Under the pieces are notes generated by a model. That model did not search any database. It was not told the DNA's origin and saw nothing but the letters and a program-made list of their open reading frames with translations. Made by a program: the position numbers and the translations under genes. Positions 52,287-61,714 of a stretch of DNA of 64,000 nucleotides are shown piece after piece (the first letter of the stretch is position 1; each line of letters opens with the position of its first letter). This DNA is from Muribaculaceae bacterium (GTDB lineage: Bacteria; Bacteroidota; Bacteroidia; Bacteroidales; Muribaculaceae): contig JAMPHP010000001.1 of assembly GCA_023663365.1 (NCBI GenBank), positions 1,156,395-1,220,394 of the forward strand. Direction: 5' to 3'.

Positions 52287-53535
52287 TGATGCTGAATATA
52301 AAACCCGTCTGATGACGGCCGAAGCCGAGGTCGAGGCGTACGTTCACACGTTTCTTGAACTCCCATCGGTAGCCTATGCCGTAGTTGGGGAGCACCTTGC
52401 TCCAGCGCATGGCCGAGAACTTGGGGAATACGGTGCCGGCACCGACCCACACGGCCAGGCCGTTGCGGCGCCATACGTGCTGGCGGAGCTCGAGGCAAAC
52501 GTCTATTTCCGATTTATCGCGGTAGCGTCCCTCGAAGTAGCCGCGCATGTTGTCGCTGCCGCCGAGGGTCGACAGGAGCCCCCACGGGGTGTTGCCGTAG
52601 GTGAGGCGTGAATGGAATTGGAAGGCGACAGTGGCCCCTTTCCAGGCACGATGGTAGTAGTCGAATGTAAGCTCGGTGAGCGAGAAGGCGTATTTATTGC
52701 CGAGGAAGCGTGGGTTAAAGCGCTGGTCCAGGCGCAGGAAGAGGCCTTTGAAAGCGTTGGTGAGGAAGTCGCGGGTGTCGTACTGTATGGTGAAACCAAG
52801 GCCGGTGTTGAACGTGCGGTCGGCTTGGCCTTCCCAAAGCTCCGGCTTCTGCAGGTGGCGGGCATTGATGTAGTCGAAGCTCGCTATCGGGCCGATGAAG
52901 AGCGATGGCGCCAGGCGCCACACGAAGCTGAGTTCGGCCTGCGAGTTGAGGTATTTGTACTTCGACTCGTTGTCGTCGTTCACATTATTGTCGTAGCCTA
53001 TGCCCCAGAACTTTGTTGCAACCGACGAGAAATTCACGTCGTAGTGGAAGCGGCTGCGGTCCTTGGGCAGGATGTGGGTGCCGCGTAGACCGAACTTGAA
53101 AAACATGCTCGTGGTGGCGTCGAGGTAGACGGCCACATCGGACTGCGGCGTGGTGCTTGTGCTGTCGGTGCGGTAGAGGCCTGCGGCCACGAGGCCGACA
53201 CCGAATTTCGTGTCGGTGGAGTAGTGCGGGCCGCCTATCACGCTGAAGTCAAATTTCTTATTCTTTTTCGGCTTATTGGCTTCGTCGAAGTAAGCTATGA
53301 TTTTGTTGATGAAGCCGAGTTTGGCAAAAATGCCCTTGGGCACTTTGGCGCTGTGTATGCTGCCGAAGCCGCTCGTGTCGGGCACGAGGCTGTCGGGGCG
53401 GGCTGTCGGGAGTGCACTGAGCTCGATGCCGGGCGTGCTTTCTTCTATGCGCGCCACTTGCGGGCAAGTGCTTGATGCGTAGCTGCTTGCCAAGCTCAGG
53501 ATGAGGAGTGTGATGAATAGTGTGATGTGTCGCAT
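52273..53535 (-). CDS. BamA/TamA family outer-membrane protein (short form)
   Basis: 420-aa exported protein with a signal peptide (about 1-20). It lacks POTRA repeats of the usual size and goes after ~80 residues into a surface-antigen (D15) barrel. FTIQYDTRDFLTNAFKGLFLRLDQRF (strand 5-like) and LSTLGGSDNMRGYFEGRYRDKSEIDV carry the RGY-type loop motif that plugs the Omp85 barrel. It ends FSINEAF. The 14-bp overlap with the phosphoethanolamine transferase suggests a common function in surface-lipid or protein placement. Confidence 0.82.
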   Translation of the reverse strand: MRHITLFITLLILSLASSYASSTCPQVARIEESTPGIELSALPTARPDSLVPDTSGFGSIHSAKVPKGIFAKLGFINKIIAYFDEANKPKKNKKFDFSVIGGPHYSTDTKFGVGLVAAGLYRTDSTSTTPQSDVAVYLDATTSMFFKFGLRGTHILPKDRSRFHYDVNFSSVATKFWGIGYDNNVNDDNESKYKYLNSQAELSFVWRLAPSLFIGPIASFDYINARHLQKPELWEGQADRTFNTGLGFTIQYDTRDFLTNAFKGLFLRLDQRFNPRFLGNKYAFSLTELTFDYYHRAWKGATVAFQFHSRLTYGNTPWGLLSTLGGSDNMRGYFEGRYRDKSEIDVCLELRQHVWRRNGLAVWVGAGTVFPKFSAMRWSKVLPNYGIGYRWEFKKRVNVRLDLGFGRHQTGFIFSINEAF

Positions 53536-53546
53536 AGTTGAAGGTG

Positions 53547-53577
53547 TTTCATTATTAACAAAAAAAATGTAACTTTG
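53547..53577 (+). promoter_or_regulatory. menD promoter
   Basis: TTTC (53547-53550, one base off TTTG), a 19-base spacer, then TAACTTTG (53570-53577), 41 bases before the ATG at 53619. Confidence 0.6.
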
Positions 53578-53618
53578 TTAACCGAAAAATATCCTACAGA
53601 GAGTTTTTGACCAACATA

Positions 53619-55202
53619 ATGGAAACAATCGACAAACCCACCGCTCAAATTCTTGCAGCCCTGCTTCGTGCCTACGGCGTGAGGCACGTGGTGCTCTCGC
53701 CCGGCTCTCGCTCGGCGCCGCTTGCGGTGGTCTTTGCGCGCTCCGGCTTCTTCGACATCAAGGTAATCATCGACGAGAGGGCGGCCGCTTTTGCTGGCCT
53801 CGGCATGGCGCTGCAGCTTCAGGAGCCGGTGGCTCTGGTGTGCACTTCGGGCTCGGCGGTCCTCAACTACGCCCCTGCTCTCGCCGAGGCTTTCTACCGC
53901 AGGGTGCCGCTGATAGCCATTTCTGCCGACCGTCCCGCGGCATTGATTGACCAGCGCGACACTCAGACCATACGGCAGCCCGAAGCACTTCGGGCCGTGG
54001 TGCGTGCATCTGTCGACATCCCCGATGCCGACGGTGCGCAGGCTCTTCGCTTTGCCTGGCGCAGGCTCAACGATGCTCTCTCAGCAGCTACAGGCCCGGT
54101 ATGCGGCCCCGTGCATATCAACATGCAGTTCGACGTGCCGCTCACACGCTTGGCACCGGCACGAACCGACCTGCCGGTGCACCGCATTGAAGCGGTGCGC
54201 TCTTCGCTTGTTCCCGATGAAGTTCTTGAGGGTCTTATGCAGTCTATCCCGGCAGAGTCGCGCGTGCTCCTTGTGGCAGGCGACATGCACCCTTCCGCCA
54301 GGCTGAAAGAGTTGCTGAGCCGACTTTCGGGCCGTGTGGCAGTCCTTGCCGAGGCTCAAAGCAATCTCGGCGGCAATATCATGGCATCGCACCCCGACAT
54401 GTCCACGCTGCCGCAACCCGATATTGTGGTGAGCATGGGCGGCAGTCTTGTGTCGGCTCGTGTGAAAGCATATCTGCGCTCTCTGCCGCAGCTACGGCAC
54501 ATATCGCTCGGGCCCGATGATCTGGCTGTCGATACTTTCTTCGCACTCGCTGAGCGTGTGGAATGTGAGCCCGAAATATTTTTCGAAGCCTTGGAGAAGA
54601 GGCTGATGCCCTGCGACGAATTTGTGAAGGCGTGGCGGGAGTGTTTCACCCTCGCAGATGCCGACAAGGCCAACGGCGTGCGCGCCATGCTGCAGTCCGT
54701 CGTGGACTCGCTGCCTGATGCTGCTTTTCATTTCAGCAACGGTTCTGCCGTGCGCTATGCACAGCTCCTTTCCTTCGGCGCCGACAATGTGGTCGAGAGC
54801 AACCGCGGCGTGAGCGGTATCGACGGCTGCACCTCCACCGCCGTGGGGGCTTCGCTAGTGAGCTCGCGGCCTACGGTGCTGGTGAGCGGCGATATGAGCG
54901 CGGCCTACGACATCGGAGCACTCGCCATCGACGGCATCCCGGCCTCCTTCAAGATGATTGTGCTCGACAACGGCGGTGGCGACATATTCCGCGCCATCTC
55001 AGCCACATCGACGCTCCCAGAGTGTGAAGAGCTTTTTGCCTGCAGGCCACGATTGCCTCTGAAAGCGCTCGCGCAAGCCTATGGCTTCGCCTACTTTGAG
55101 GCCGACACCTCTGGCGATTTATCTGAATTTATCAATTGCAGTCACGCGCCCGCCATACTTCGAGCAAAACTCGAAGTCAATGCGGCAAAGTGTGTGCTAT
55201 AA
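53619..55202 (+). CDS. menD: 2-succinyl-5-enolpyruvyl-6-hydroxy-3-cyclohexene-1-carboxylate synthase
   Basis: 527-aa thiamine-diphosphate enzyme of menaquinone synthesis; joins 2-oxoglutarate to isochorismate. [19 protein letters not shown] near 23-41 holds the SPGSRS loop, [14 protein letters not shown] near 53 has the ThDP-activating Glu, [20 protein letters not shown] and [20 protein letters not shown] follow, and [18 protein letters not shown] and [12 protein letters not shown] form the ThDP-binding end. The ATG at 53619 is preferred over the TTG at 53607. menB follows by ten bases; no menF lies in the window. Confidence 0.96.
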   Translation: METIDKPTAQILAALLRAYGVRHVVLSPGSRSAPLAVVFARSGFFDIKVIIDERAAAFAGLGMALQLQEPVALVCTSGSAVLNYAPALAEAFYRRVPLIAISADRPAALIDQRDTQTIRQPEALRAVVRASVDIPDADGAQALRFAWRRLNDALSAATGPVCGPVHINMQFDVPLTRLAPARTDLPVHRIEAVRSSLVPDEVLEGLMQSIPAESRVLLVAGDMHPSARLKELLSRLSGRVAVLAEAQSNLGGNIMASHPDMSTLPQPDIVVSMGGSLVSARVKAYLRSLPQLRHISLGPDDLAVDTFFALAERVECEPEIFFEALEKRLMPCDEFVKAWRECFTLADADKANGVRAMLQSVVDSLPDAAFHFSNGSAVRYAQLLSFGADNVVESNRGVSGIDGCTSTAVGASLVSSRPTVLVSGDMSAAYDIGALAIDGIPASFKMIVLDNGGGDIFRAISATSTLPECEELFACRPRLPLKALAQAYGFAYFEADTSGDLSEFINCSHAPAILRAKLEVNAAKCVL

Positions 55203-55212
55203 ATCGAATTAT

Positions 55213-56049
55213 ATGTCAACTACTTCAAATCCCCGCCCCTGGAAAACTATCAAGGAATACTCCGACATTCTCTTTGACTTCTACGAGGGCATAGCTAAAA
55301 TCACAATCAACCGCCCCGAGGTCTACAATGCTTTCCGCCCTCAGACAAACGCCCAAATTCTCGACGCACTCGACTATTGCCGCGACACTCCCGCAGTGCG
55401 TGTGGTGGTGCTTACGGGTGCCGGCGACAAGGCTTTCTGCTCCGGTGGCGACCAGCACTATAAGTCGCGCGGCGGCTATCGCGATGCCGACGGCACTCCT
55501 CGCCTCAATGTGCTCGATATCCACAAGGCAATCCGCTCTCTGGTGAAACCGGTGATAGCCATGGTCAACGGTTATGCAATCGGCGGAGGCAACGTGCTAC
55601 AGGTGGTTTGCGACCTCAGCATCGCATCGGAGAATGCGCGCTTCGGTCAGACCGGCCCCAAGGTCGGCAGCTTCGATGCCGGCTTCGGCTCCTCTTACCT
55701 GGCTCGCTGCGTGGGCCAGAAGAAAGCCCGCGAGATATGGTTCCTGTGCAGGCAGTATACCGCTCAGGAAGCACTCGAGATGGGTATGGTAAACAAGGTG
55801 GTGCCCTTCGACAAGCTCGAGGATGAGGTTGTGGACTGGTGCCGCACCATCATCAAGCGCAGCCCCTTTGCAGTGCGCATGATCAAGCGTGCCCTCAATG
55901 CCGAGCTCGACGGCCAGCACGGCCTCATGGAGTTTGCCGGCGATGCAACTCTCATGTACTACCTCATGGATGAGGCGCAGGAGGGTGCACAGGCCTTCCT
56001 TGAGAAGCGCGACCCCGATTTCGACAGATTCCCTCAGTTCCCGGGCTAA
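55213..56049 (+). CDS. menB: 1,4-dihydroxy-2-naphthoyl-CoA synthase
   Basis: 278-aa crotonase-fold enzyme that closes the ring of o-succinylbenzoyl-CoA in menaquinone synthesis. [23 protein letters not shown] at the N-terminus, [24 protein letters not shown] with the GGDQ oxyanion region, [25 protein letters not shown], and [29 protein letters not shown] are typical of MenB rather than other enoyl-CoA hydratases. The length is normal. It is in one transcript with menD, and probably with surE 53 bases on. Confidence 0.96.
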   Translation: MSTTSNPRPWKTIKEYSDILFDFYEGIAKITINRPEVYNAFRPQTNAQILDALDYCRDTPAVRVVVLTGAGDKAFCSGGDQHYKSRGGYRDADGTPRLNVLDIHKAIRSLVKPVIAMVNGYAIGGGNVLQVVCDLSIASENARFGQTGPKVGSFDAGFGSSYLARCVGQKKAREIWFLCRQYTAQEALEMGMVNKVVPFDKLEDEVVDWCRTIIKRSPFAVRMIKRALNAELDGQHGLMEFAGDATLMYYLMDEAQEGAQAFLEKRDPDFDRFPQFPG

Positions 56050-56102
56050 CCAAATCGGCCTCCCGATTGTTTACAAAGTACAGAACAAAACACAATCACA
56101 TT

Positions 56103-56876
56103 ATGACCGACCTCCGACCACTCATCCTTATAAGCAACGACGACAGCATCAACGCACCCGGTGTGCACCACCTGGCCGAGTGTGTGCGCTCATTGGGCGA
56201 TGTCTATGTGGTGGCGCCCGCTCACCCCCACTCGGGGCAGTCGGCGGCGCTTACCGTTGGCGCACCCCTGCGCATCGTCGAGAAACCGTCGACCATCGAC
56301 GGTGTTCGCTTCTTCACCGTCGACGGCACTCCCGTCGATTGCATCAAGCTGGCGCTCCACACCATAGTACCCCGTAAGCCCGATGTCGTTTTCGCCGGCA
56401 TCAACCACGGCTCCAACTCCGGTGTCAATGTCACATACTCCGGCACTATGGGTGCCGTGCTCGAGGGCTGCATGGAGGGTATTCCTTCCGTAGGCTTCTC
56501 GCTGCTGCATCACTCCATGAAAGCCGACTTTTCGCTGTCCACCGCATTCGTGGCTAATATCGCAGCCAAGGTGATTGCCGAAGGTCTGCCCGAGGGCGTG
56601 TGCCTGAACGTGAACATTCCGGCACGAGTAATCCCCGAAGGAATAAAGGTGTGCCGTGCCGCACGCGGCTACTGGACCGATGAGTACAAGCGCTACCTCG
56701 ATCCGCTCGGCGTACCCTTCTACTGGCTTACCGGCCACTTTGTGAACACAGAGCCCGACGCCGACGATACCGACGAGTACTGGCTCAACCGCCGCTATAT
56801 ATCTGTGGTGCCTGTCGCTGCCGACCAGACCGACAAAGATGCACTCAAGGCAGTAGCAGCCCTCTTTGAGGATTGA
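56103..56876 (+). CDS. surE: 5'/3'-nucleotidase SurE
   Basis: 257-aa metal-dependent nucleotidase that removes phosphate from nucleoside monophosphates. ILISNDDSINAPGVHHLAE has the metal-binding Asp-Asp (13-14), VVAPAHPHSGQSAALT holds the family Ser, VFAGINHGSNSGVNVTYSGTMGAVLEG has the Asn metal ligand, and LNVNIP is the closing strand. The ATG at 56103 starts the domain directly; the frame is open upstream. Its transcript runs into a strong hairpin at 56951. Confidence 0.95.
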   Translation: MTDLRPLILISNDDSINAPGVHHLAECVRSLGDVYVVAPAHPHSGQSAALTVGAPLRIVEKPSTIDGVRFFTVDGTPVDCIKLALHTIVPRKPDVVFAGINHGSNSGVNVTYSGTMGAVLEGCMEGIPSVGFSLLHHSMKADFSLSTAFVANIAAKVIAEGLPEGVCLNVNIPARVIPEGIKVCRAARGYWTDEYKRYLDPLGVPFYWLTGHFVNTEPDADDTDEYWLNRRYISVVPVAADQTDKDALKAVAALFED

Positions 56877-56908
56877 AGAAATTTGACATATTGCAAACCG
56901 CTAAATCT

Positions 56909-56940
56909 CCTTAAAGACCCTACCGACCTTAAAGACCCTA
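56909..56940. repeat. Short tandem repeat between surE and serA
   Basis: CCTTAAAGACCCTA occurs twice (56909-56922 and 56927-56940) with a 4-base spacer, so an 18-bp unit is present about twice. It lies in the convergent spacer, next to the terminator. Confidence 0.75.
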
Positions 56941-56950
56941 AAAAAGCAAA

Positions 56951-56982
56951 AAGGTGTCCGCCTCAATCGAAGCGGACACCTT
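56951..56982. terminator. Bidirectional terminator between surE and serA
   Basis: AAGGTGTCCGC (56951-56961) pairs with GCGGACACCTT (56972-56982), a perfect 11-bp stem. On the minus strand a TTTTTGCTTTTTT tail follows, a strong terminator for serA. On the plus strand the tail is weak. Confidence 0.85.
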
Positions 56983-57004
56983 AATTCTATATCTCTAAGG
57001 CTAT

Positions 57005-57922
57005 TCAGTTCACGCGGAAGCGGTCGGTGCCGTCGCGGAAGAAGGCCACAATCTGGTCTGCGGCAGCTATCCCGGCCTTGAGATTGGCCTCGGCGGTCTG
57101 AGCTCCGCACTTCTTCGGTGTGAAGAACACACGGCCGGGGAAGCGCTCGCTGAGCTCTTTGGCACAGGCAGGAGCCACGTCGGCAAAATAGCGCAGGTCG
57201 GGGCGTGCTTCGAGCACGGCGGTCAGTCCGGCCTCGTCGATCACTTCCTTGCGGGCTGTGTTGATGAGGATGGCACCCTTGGGCAGACGGCCGATGAGGT
57301 CGGCTCCGATGCTACCTACGGTCTGGGGGGTGGCGGGGATATGTATCGAAAGGATGTCGGACTGTGCGTAGAGGTCCTCGAGCGTCGGCGCCTGTGCCAC
57401 ACCTTCTGCCGCCAGCACTTCGGCGGGGCAGTAGGGGTCGATGGCTGCAACCTCCATGCCGAAGCCTCGGGCGATGGCGGCCACATTGCGGCTTACCTGA
57501 CCGAAGGCCTGCAGGCCGAGGCGCTTGCCGCTGATTTCGGTGCCGGTGGAGCCGTCGTACATCTTGCGGGCGGCCATGATGGCCATGCCTATCACGAGCT
57601 CGGCCACAGCGCGGGAGTTCTGCCCGGGAGTGTTCTCAACCACGGCACCGGCCTCGGTGGCCGCCTTGAGGTCGACGTTGTCGTATCCGGCACCTGCGCG
57701 CACCACAATCTTCAGCTTGGGCGCGGCACGGAAGAGGTCGGCATCGACAATGTCGCTGCGCACAATCAGAGCGTCGGCATCGGCAGCCGCCTCGCGGAGC
57801 TGCTCGGGTGTTTCGTACTTTTCAAGGAGTGCGAAAGTGTGGCCGGCATCCTCGATGCGGGCACGAATACCTTCAACGGCCTTTGCCGAGAAAGGTTTCT
57901 GAGTGGCTACGAGTACTTTCAT
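57005..57922 (-). CDS. serA: D-3-phosphoglycerate dehydrogenase
   Basis: 305-aa NAD enzyme that opens serine synthesis. DALIVRSDIVDADLF and VVRAGAGYDNVDLKAATEAG (near 73-92) form the substrate site. The nucleotide-binding motif that usually reads GLGN/GxGxxG is GKRLGLQAFGQVSRNVA near 131-147, with the glycine pattern loosely kept. Arg in LINTARKEVIDEAGL and Glu later are kept. It is a short form without the C-terminal ACT domain, as usual in Bacteroidetes. Follows serC by 14 bases, so serC-serA is an operon. Confidence 0.9.
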   Translation of the reverse strand: MKVLVATQKPFSAKAVEGIRARIEDAGHTFALLEKYETPEQLREAAADADALIVRSDIVDADLFRAAPKLKIVVRAGAGYDNVDLKAATEAGAVVENTPGQNSRAVAELVIGMAIMAARKMYDGSTGTEISGKRLGLQAFGQVSRNVAAIARGFGMEVAAIDPYCPAEVLAAEGVAQAPTLEDLYAQSDILSIHIPATPQTVGSIGADLIGRLPKGAILINTARKEVIDEAGLTAVLEARPDLRYFADVAPACAKELSERFPGRVFFTPKKCGAQTAEANLKAGIAAADQIVAFFRDGTDRFRVN

Positions 57923-57936
57923 AGTGCAGTCGATTA

Positions 57937-59007
57937 TCAGTGAGTGGCTTCAAAGTCGTGCATAGCCTCCACGAGCACGCGTACGCTGTCGATAGGCAGG
58001 GCGTTGTAGAGCGAGGCGCGGAAGCCGCCTACGGAGCGGTGGCCCTTGATGCCTACGATACCGCGGTCCTTGCAGAAGTCGATGAAGGTGCTTTCGAGCT
58101 CTTTATACTCGGGTGTCATCACGAAGCATACGTTCATTATAGAGCGGTCGGCAGGGTCGGTGACTGTGCCCTCGAACATGCGGCTGCCGTCGATGGCATC
58201 GTAGAGCAGGGCAGCCTTCTCGAGATCGCGGCGCTCGAGCTCGCGGATGCCGCCCAGGAGCTTGTAGTAGCGCAGGGTCTGCAGTGCCGAGAATATGGGA
58301 AGCACGGGAGGCGTGTTGAACATCGAGCCTTTCTTGATGTGCGTGCGGTAGTCGAGCATCGTGGGTATGGGGCGGTCAACGTGGCCGAGGGCATCCTCGC
58401 GCACGATTACGAGAGTCACGCCTGCAGGTGCGAGGTTCTTCTGTGCACCGGCGTAGATGGCATCGTAGCCCGAGAAGTCGATGGGGCGCGAGAAGATGTC
58501 GGAGCTCATGTCGGCCACCATGCGGCAGGCCACCTTGGGGTCGTGGCGGATTTCGGTGCCGTAGATCGTATTGTTCGACGTGTAGTGGAAGTAGTCTACA
58601 TCGGCCGGCACTTCAAAGCCCTTGGGGATGAAAGTGTAGCCTGCGTCTTTAGATGAAGCCACAACGTCGACCTCGCCAAAGAGCTTGGCCTCCTTGATGG
58701 CGTTGGCTGCCCATGTGCCGGTGTCGAGGTAGGCGGCACGGTGTGCAAGGAGGTTATAGGGAATCATGCAGAACTGCATCGACGCGCCGCCGCCGAGCCA
58801 GAGCACCTGAAAGCCTTCGGGTATCTCGAGGAGCTCCTTGACAAGAGCTGTGGCCTCGTCGATTACCGCTTGAAATTCTTTGCTGCGGTGCGACACCTCA
58901 AGCACAGAAAGTCCTGTGTTTGCGAAGTTGATGATGGCATCGGCTGTATTCTGGATGGTGTAGTCACTCAGAATAGACGGGCCGGCGTAGAAATTATGCT
59001 TCTTCAT
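57937..59007 (-). CDS. serC: Phosphoserine aminotransferase
   Basis: 356-aa PLP enzyme for the second step of serine synthesis. [21 protein letters not shown] at the start, [19 protein letters not shown] holds the GGASMQF signature, [33 protein letters not shown] has the PLP-binding Lys in AQKN, and [17 protein letters not shown] gives the late Arg. Length is standard. Transcribed from a consensus promoter at 59036-59067 that is divergent from prfC. Confidence 0.96.
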   Translation of the reverse strand: MKKHNFYAGPSILSDYTIQNTADAIINFANTGLSVLEVSHRSKEFQAVIDEATALVKELLEIPEGFQVLWLGGGASMQFCMIPYNLLAHRAAYLDTGTWAANAIKEAKLFGEVDVVASSKDAGYTFIPKGFEVPADVDYFHYTSNNTIYGTEIRHDPKVACRMVADMSSDIFSRPIDFSGYDAIYAGAQKNLAPAGVTLVIVREDALGHVDRPIPTMLDYRTHIKKGSMFNTPPVLPIFSALQTLRYYKLLGGIRELERRDLEKAALLYDAIDGSRMFEGTVTDPADRSIMNVCFVMTPEYKELESTFIDFCKDRGIVGIKGHRSVGGFRASLYNALPIDSVRVLVEAMHDFEATH

Positions 59008-59035
59008 ATATTCAGTTGGGTTGTTTGATGTGCTG

Positions 59036-59067
59036 CAAAATTAATCATTCATTTCCGTATCTGCAAA
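59036..59067 (-). promoter_or_regulatory. serC-serA promoter
   Basis: On the minus strand TTTG (59064-59067), a 20-base spacer and TAATTTTG (59036-59043): full match to the consensus, 28 bases upstream of the ATG. Confidence 0.75.
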
Positions 59068-59088
59068 TTTGAACCGCTGAAACAAACA

Positions 59089-59119
59089 TTGCCAATACCG
59101 AAATTTTTCACTAATTTTG
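59089..59119 (+). promoter_or_regulatory. prfC promoter
   Basis: TTG (59089-59091, in ATTG), a 20-base spacer and TAATTTTG (59112-59119). The ATG at 59150 lies 30 bases on. Together with the serC promoter it forms a divergent pair in a 142-bp spacer. Confidence 0.7.
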
Positions 59120-59149
59120 CACCCCGAAAACAAGACCCAAACACAGCAC

Positions 59150-60730
59150 ATGGCCACCATCAGCGAAGAAATCAAAAGGCGACGCACTTTCGCCATCATA
59201 TCTCACCCCGATGCCGGTAAGACCACTCTCACCGAGAAGCTCCTCCTATTCGGCGGCGCAATCCACATAGCAGGAGCGGTGAAAAGCAATAAGATAAAGA
59301 AAACCGCTACCAGCGACTGGATGGAAATCGAGAAGCAGCGCGGTATCTCCGTGGCCACTTCGGTGATGGGCTTCAACTACGGTGACTACAAGATCAACAT
59401 CCTCGACACCCCCGGCCACCAGGACTTTGCCGAGGATACCTACCGCACTCTCACCGCCGTCGACTCCGTAATCATAGTGGTCGACGTGGCAAAAGGTGTC
59501 GAGGCGCAGACGCGCAAACTCATGGAGGTGTGCCGTATGCGAAACACCCCCGTGATAATCTTCGTCAACAAGCTCGACCGCGAGGGGCGCGACCCCTTTG
59601 AAATCCTCGACGAACTCGAAGCCGAGCTTAAGATATCAGTGCGCCCGCTTTCGTGGCCTATTAATATAGGTGCCAAGTTCAAGGGCGTATATAATATATA
59701 TGAGCACGGCCTCGACCTCTTCACGCCCGATAAGCAGAAGGCCACCGAGCGTGTGGAGATCGACGATGTCAACGACCCCCGTATTGATGCTGCAGTCGGT
59801 GAGAAAGACGCGGCACAGCTCCGCGACGACCTCGAGCTCATCGACGGTGTATATCCCGAGTTCGACCCCGAGGAATACCTCGCAGGTAAGGTTGCCCCGG
59901 TGTTCTTCGGCTCGGCTCTGAATACATTCGGCGTGAAAGAGCTCCTCGACTGCTTCGTGAAGATAGCTCCTTCGCCGCGGCCTATTGAGGCTGTGGAGCG
60001 CACAGTCGATCCCGCCGAGGAGGCTTTCTCGGGATTTGTGTTCAAAATCCATGCCAACATGGACCCCAACCACCGAAGCTGCATCGCCTTCGTGAAGGTG
60101 TGCTCGGGCCGCTTCGAGCGCAACGCTCCCTACCGACACATGCGCAGCGGCAAGACCATGCGCTTCGCCGCCCCCACCGCATTCATGGCTCAGAAGAAGA
60201 ATATCGTGGACGAGGCTTTCCCCGGCGACATCGTGGGTATTCCAGACAACGGCAGCTTCAAAATCGGCGATACTCTCACCGAAGGCGAAAATCTGCACTA
60301 CAAGGGCTTGCCGAGCTTCTCGCCCGAGATGTTCATGTACATCGAGAATGCCGACCCCATGAAGGCCAAGCAGCTCGACAAAGGCATCCAGCAGCTTATG
60401 GACGAGGGCGTGGCACAGCTTTTCGAGCATCAGTTCAACGGTCGCAAGGTGATTGGCACCGTGGGTCAGCTGCAGTTTGAAGTCATCCAGTACCGTCTTC
60501 TCCATGAATATGGAGCCCAGTGCCGATGGGAGCCCATGTCGATGTACAAAGCCTGCTGGATAGAGAGCGATGATCCGGCAGCCCTCGAGGCTTTCAAGAA
60601 GCGCAAGCACCAGTTTATGGCACTCGACCGCGAGGGGCGCGACGTGTTCCTTGCCGACTCGGCCTTCGTGCTGACTATGGCTCAGAATGATTTCCCTAAA
60701 ATCCGCTTCCACTTCTCATCAGAATTCTGA
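59150..60730 (+). CDS. prfC: Peptide chain release factor 3
   Basis: 526-aa translational GTPase that recycles RF1/RF2 from the ribosome. The G domain has [19 protein letters not shown] (G1, 18-36), the switch region near [28 protein letters not shown] (G3) and [13 protein letters not shown] (G4). The rest covers domain II (near 310-400) and the RF3-specific C-terminal domain, ending in [12 protein letters not shown]. The ATG at 59150 is preferred over the 11-codon longer frame that would start before it. It precedes the GldB-like gene by one base. Confidence 0.96.
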   Translation: MATISEEIKRRRTFAIISHPDAGKTTLTEKLLLFGGAIHIAGAVKSNKIKKTATSDWMEIEKQRGISVATSVMGFNYGDYKINILDTPGHQDFAEDTYRTLTAVDSVIIVVDVAKGVEAQTRKLMEVCRMRNTPVIIFVNKLDREGRDPFEILDELEAELKISVRPLSWPINIGAKFKGVYNIYEHGLDLFTPDKQKATERVEIDDVNDPRIDAAVGEKDAAQLRDDLELIDGVYPEFDPEEYLAGKVAPVFFGSALNTFGVKELLDCFVKIAPSPRPIEAVERTVDPAEEAFSGFVFKIHANMDPNHRSCIAFVKVCSGRFERNAPYRHMRSGKTMRFAAPTAFMAQKKNIVDEAFPGDIVGIPDNGSFKIGDTLTEGENLHYKGLPSFSPEMFMYIENADPMKAKQLDKGIQQLMDEGVAQLFEHQFNGRKVIGTVGQLQFEVIQYRLLHEYGAQCRWEPMSMYKACWIESDDPAALEAFKKRKHQFMALDREGRDVFLADSAFVLTMAQNDFPKIRFHFSSEF

Positions 60731-60731
60731 T

Positions 60732-61712
60732 ATGCGCCACGTGCCCGCTCTCCTCTTTGCCGCATCGCTGCTGTTTTCCTGCTCAACGGAAACGCGGCAG
60801 CAGCATAGCCCCGCCCGTGTGGCCGACATTGCGGCGCTGATGTGCGACTACGGCTCATTTGAGCCCGCCGTGCGCGACAGCCTGGTGGATGCCATGCGCC
60901 CCGAGCTCACCGCTTTTATGCGCACGGTAAGCTCCGACAGCCTGTCCGGCGACTTGCTGAGCACCTGGGCCGCCTCGGCTGCCGTGGAGATGTTCACGCC
61001 GCCCACCGACAGCGTCTTCCCGTCGCTTGAGCCGGTAGAGGTCGCCTTGGGTAATATCCTCGGCGAAGCTGGGGATATAGGGTTGAAACTGCCTCACAGA
61101 CGCTATGCCGCAGTGGTCTATGGCCGCCCCGAGTCCATTCTCTTCGTCGACAGCGTGATGCTCATAGCGCTCAATCACTATCTTGGAGCCGACTTCGAGG
61201 GCTACTCTCATTGGCCTGTCTACCGCCGACTCGGCAAGACTCCCGAGCGCCTGCCTTATGACATGGCCGAAGCTCTGATAGCCACGGAGTATCCTTTCGA
61301 TGCCACGGGCGAGGAGTGCACCCTGCTCTCAGCCATGCTTTATCAAGGCGCTTTGCTCACAGCCGTAGAGGCTGTTGTGCCCGATGCTTCCGCAGGTCTG
61401 CTGCTTGGCTACGACGACACCCGCATGAGATGGCTTGCCGACCATGAGGCCGAGGTCTGGAACACCATCGTGAGCCGCCAACTCCTCTACGACACCTCTG
61501 AGGCTACCGTCGACCGCTTCATAGCCCCGGCGCCGGCGCTGAGAACAGAAGGCTACGAGTGGCCCGCACGCACAGGGCGCTATATAGGCTACAGCATAGT
61601 GCAGGCCTACCGCAAGGCACACCCCGAAGTGCCGATTGCGTCCTTGCTCTCGCCTGAGTTCTATAAATCGCAATCATCTCTTATCGAAGCTGATTATAAT
61701 CCGCAACATTGA
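60732..61712 (+). CDS. GldB-like gliding motility lipoprotein homologue
   Basis: 326-aa lipoprotein: signal peptide with lipobox LLFSC (Cys near 15). The mature part resembles GldB (YGRPESILFVDSVMLIALNHYLGADFEGY near 140-168 and the IAHEYPF-like segment), which acts in gliding motility and type IX secretion in other Bacteroidetes. Homologues also exist in non-gliding gut species, so motility need not follow. The ATG at 60732 starts the signal peptide. Directly downstream of prfC; the flavodiiron gene follows by two bases. Confidence 0.72.
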   Translation: MRHVPALLFAASLLFSCSTETRQQHSPARVADIAALMCDYGSFEPAVRDSLVDAMRPELTAFMRTVSSDSLSGDLLSTWAASAAVEMFTPPTDSVFPSLEPVEVALGNILGEAGDIGLKLPHRRYAAVVYGRPESILFVDSVMLIALNHYLGADFEGYSHWPVYRRLGKTPERLPYDMAEALIATEYPFDATGEECTLLSAMLYQGALLTAVEAVVPDASAGLLLGYDDTRMRWLADHEAEVWNTIVSRQLLYDTSEATVDRFIAPAPALRTEGYEWPARTGRYIGYSIVQAYRKAHPEVPIASLLSPEFYKSQSSLIEADYNPQH

Positions 61713-61714
61713 AA

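Noticed and set aside
53607..53618. TTG at 53607 as start of menD.
   Set aside because: It adds four residues without homology. The ATG at 53619 fits the promoter distance and the family start.
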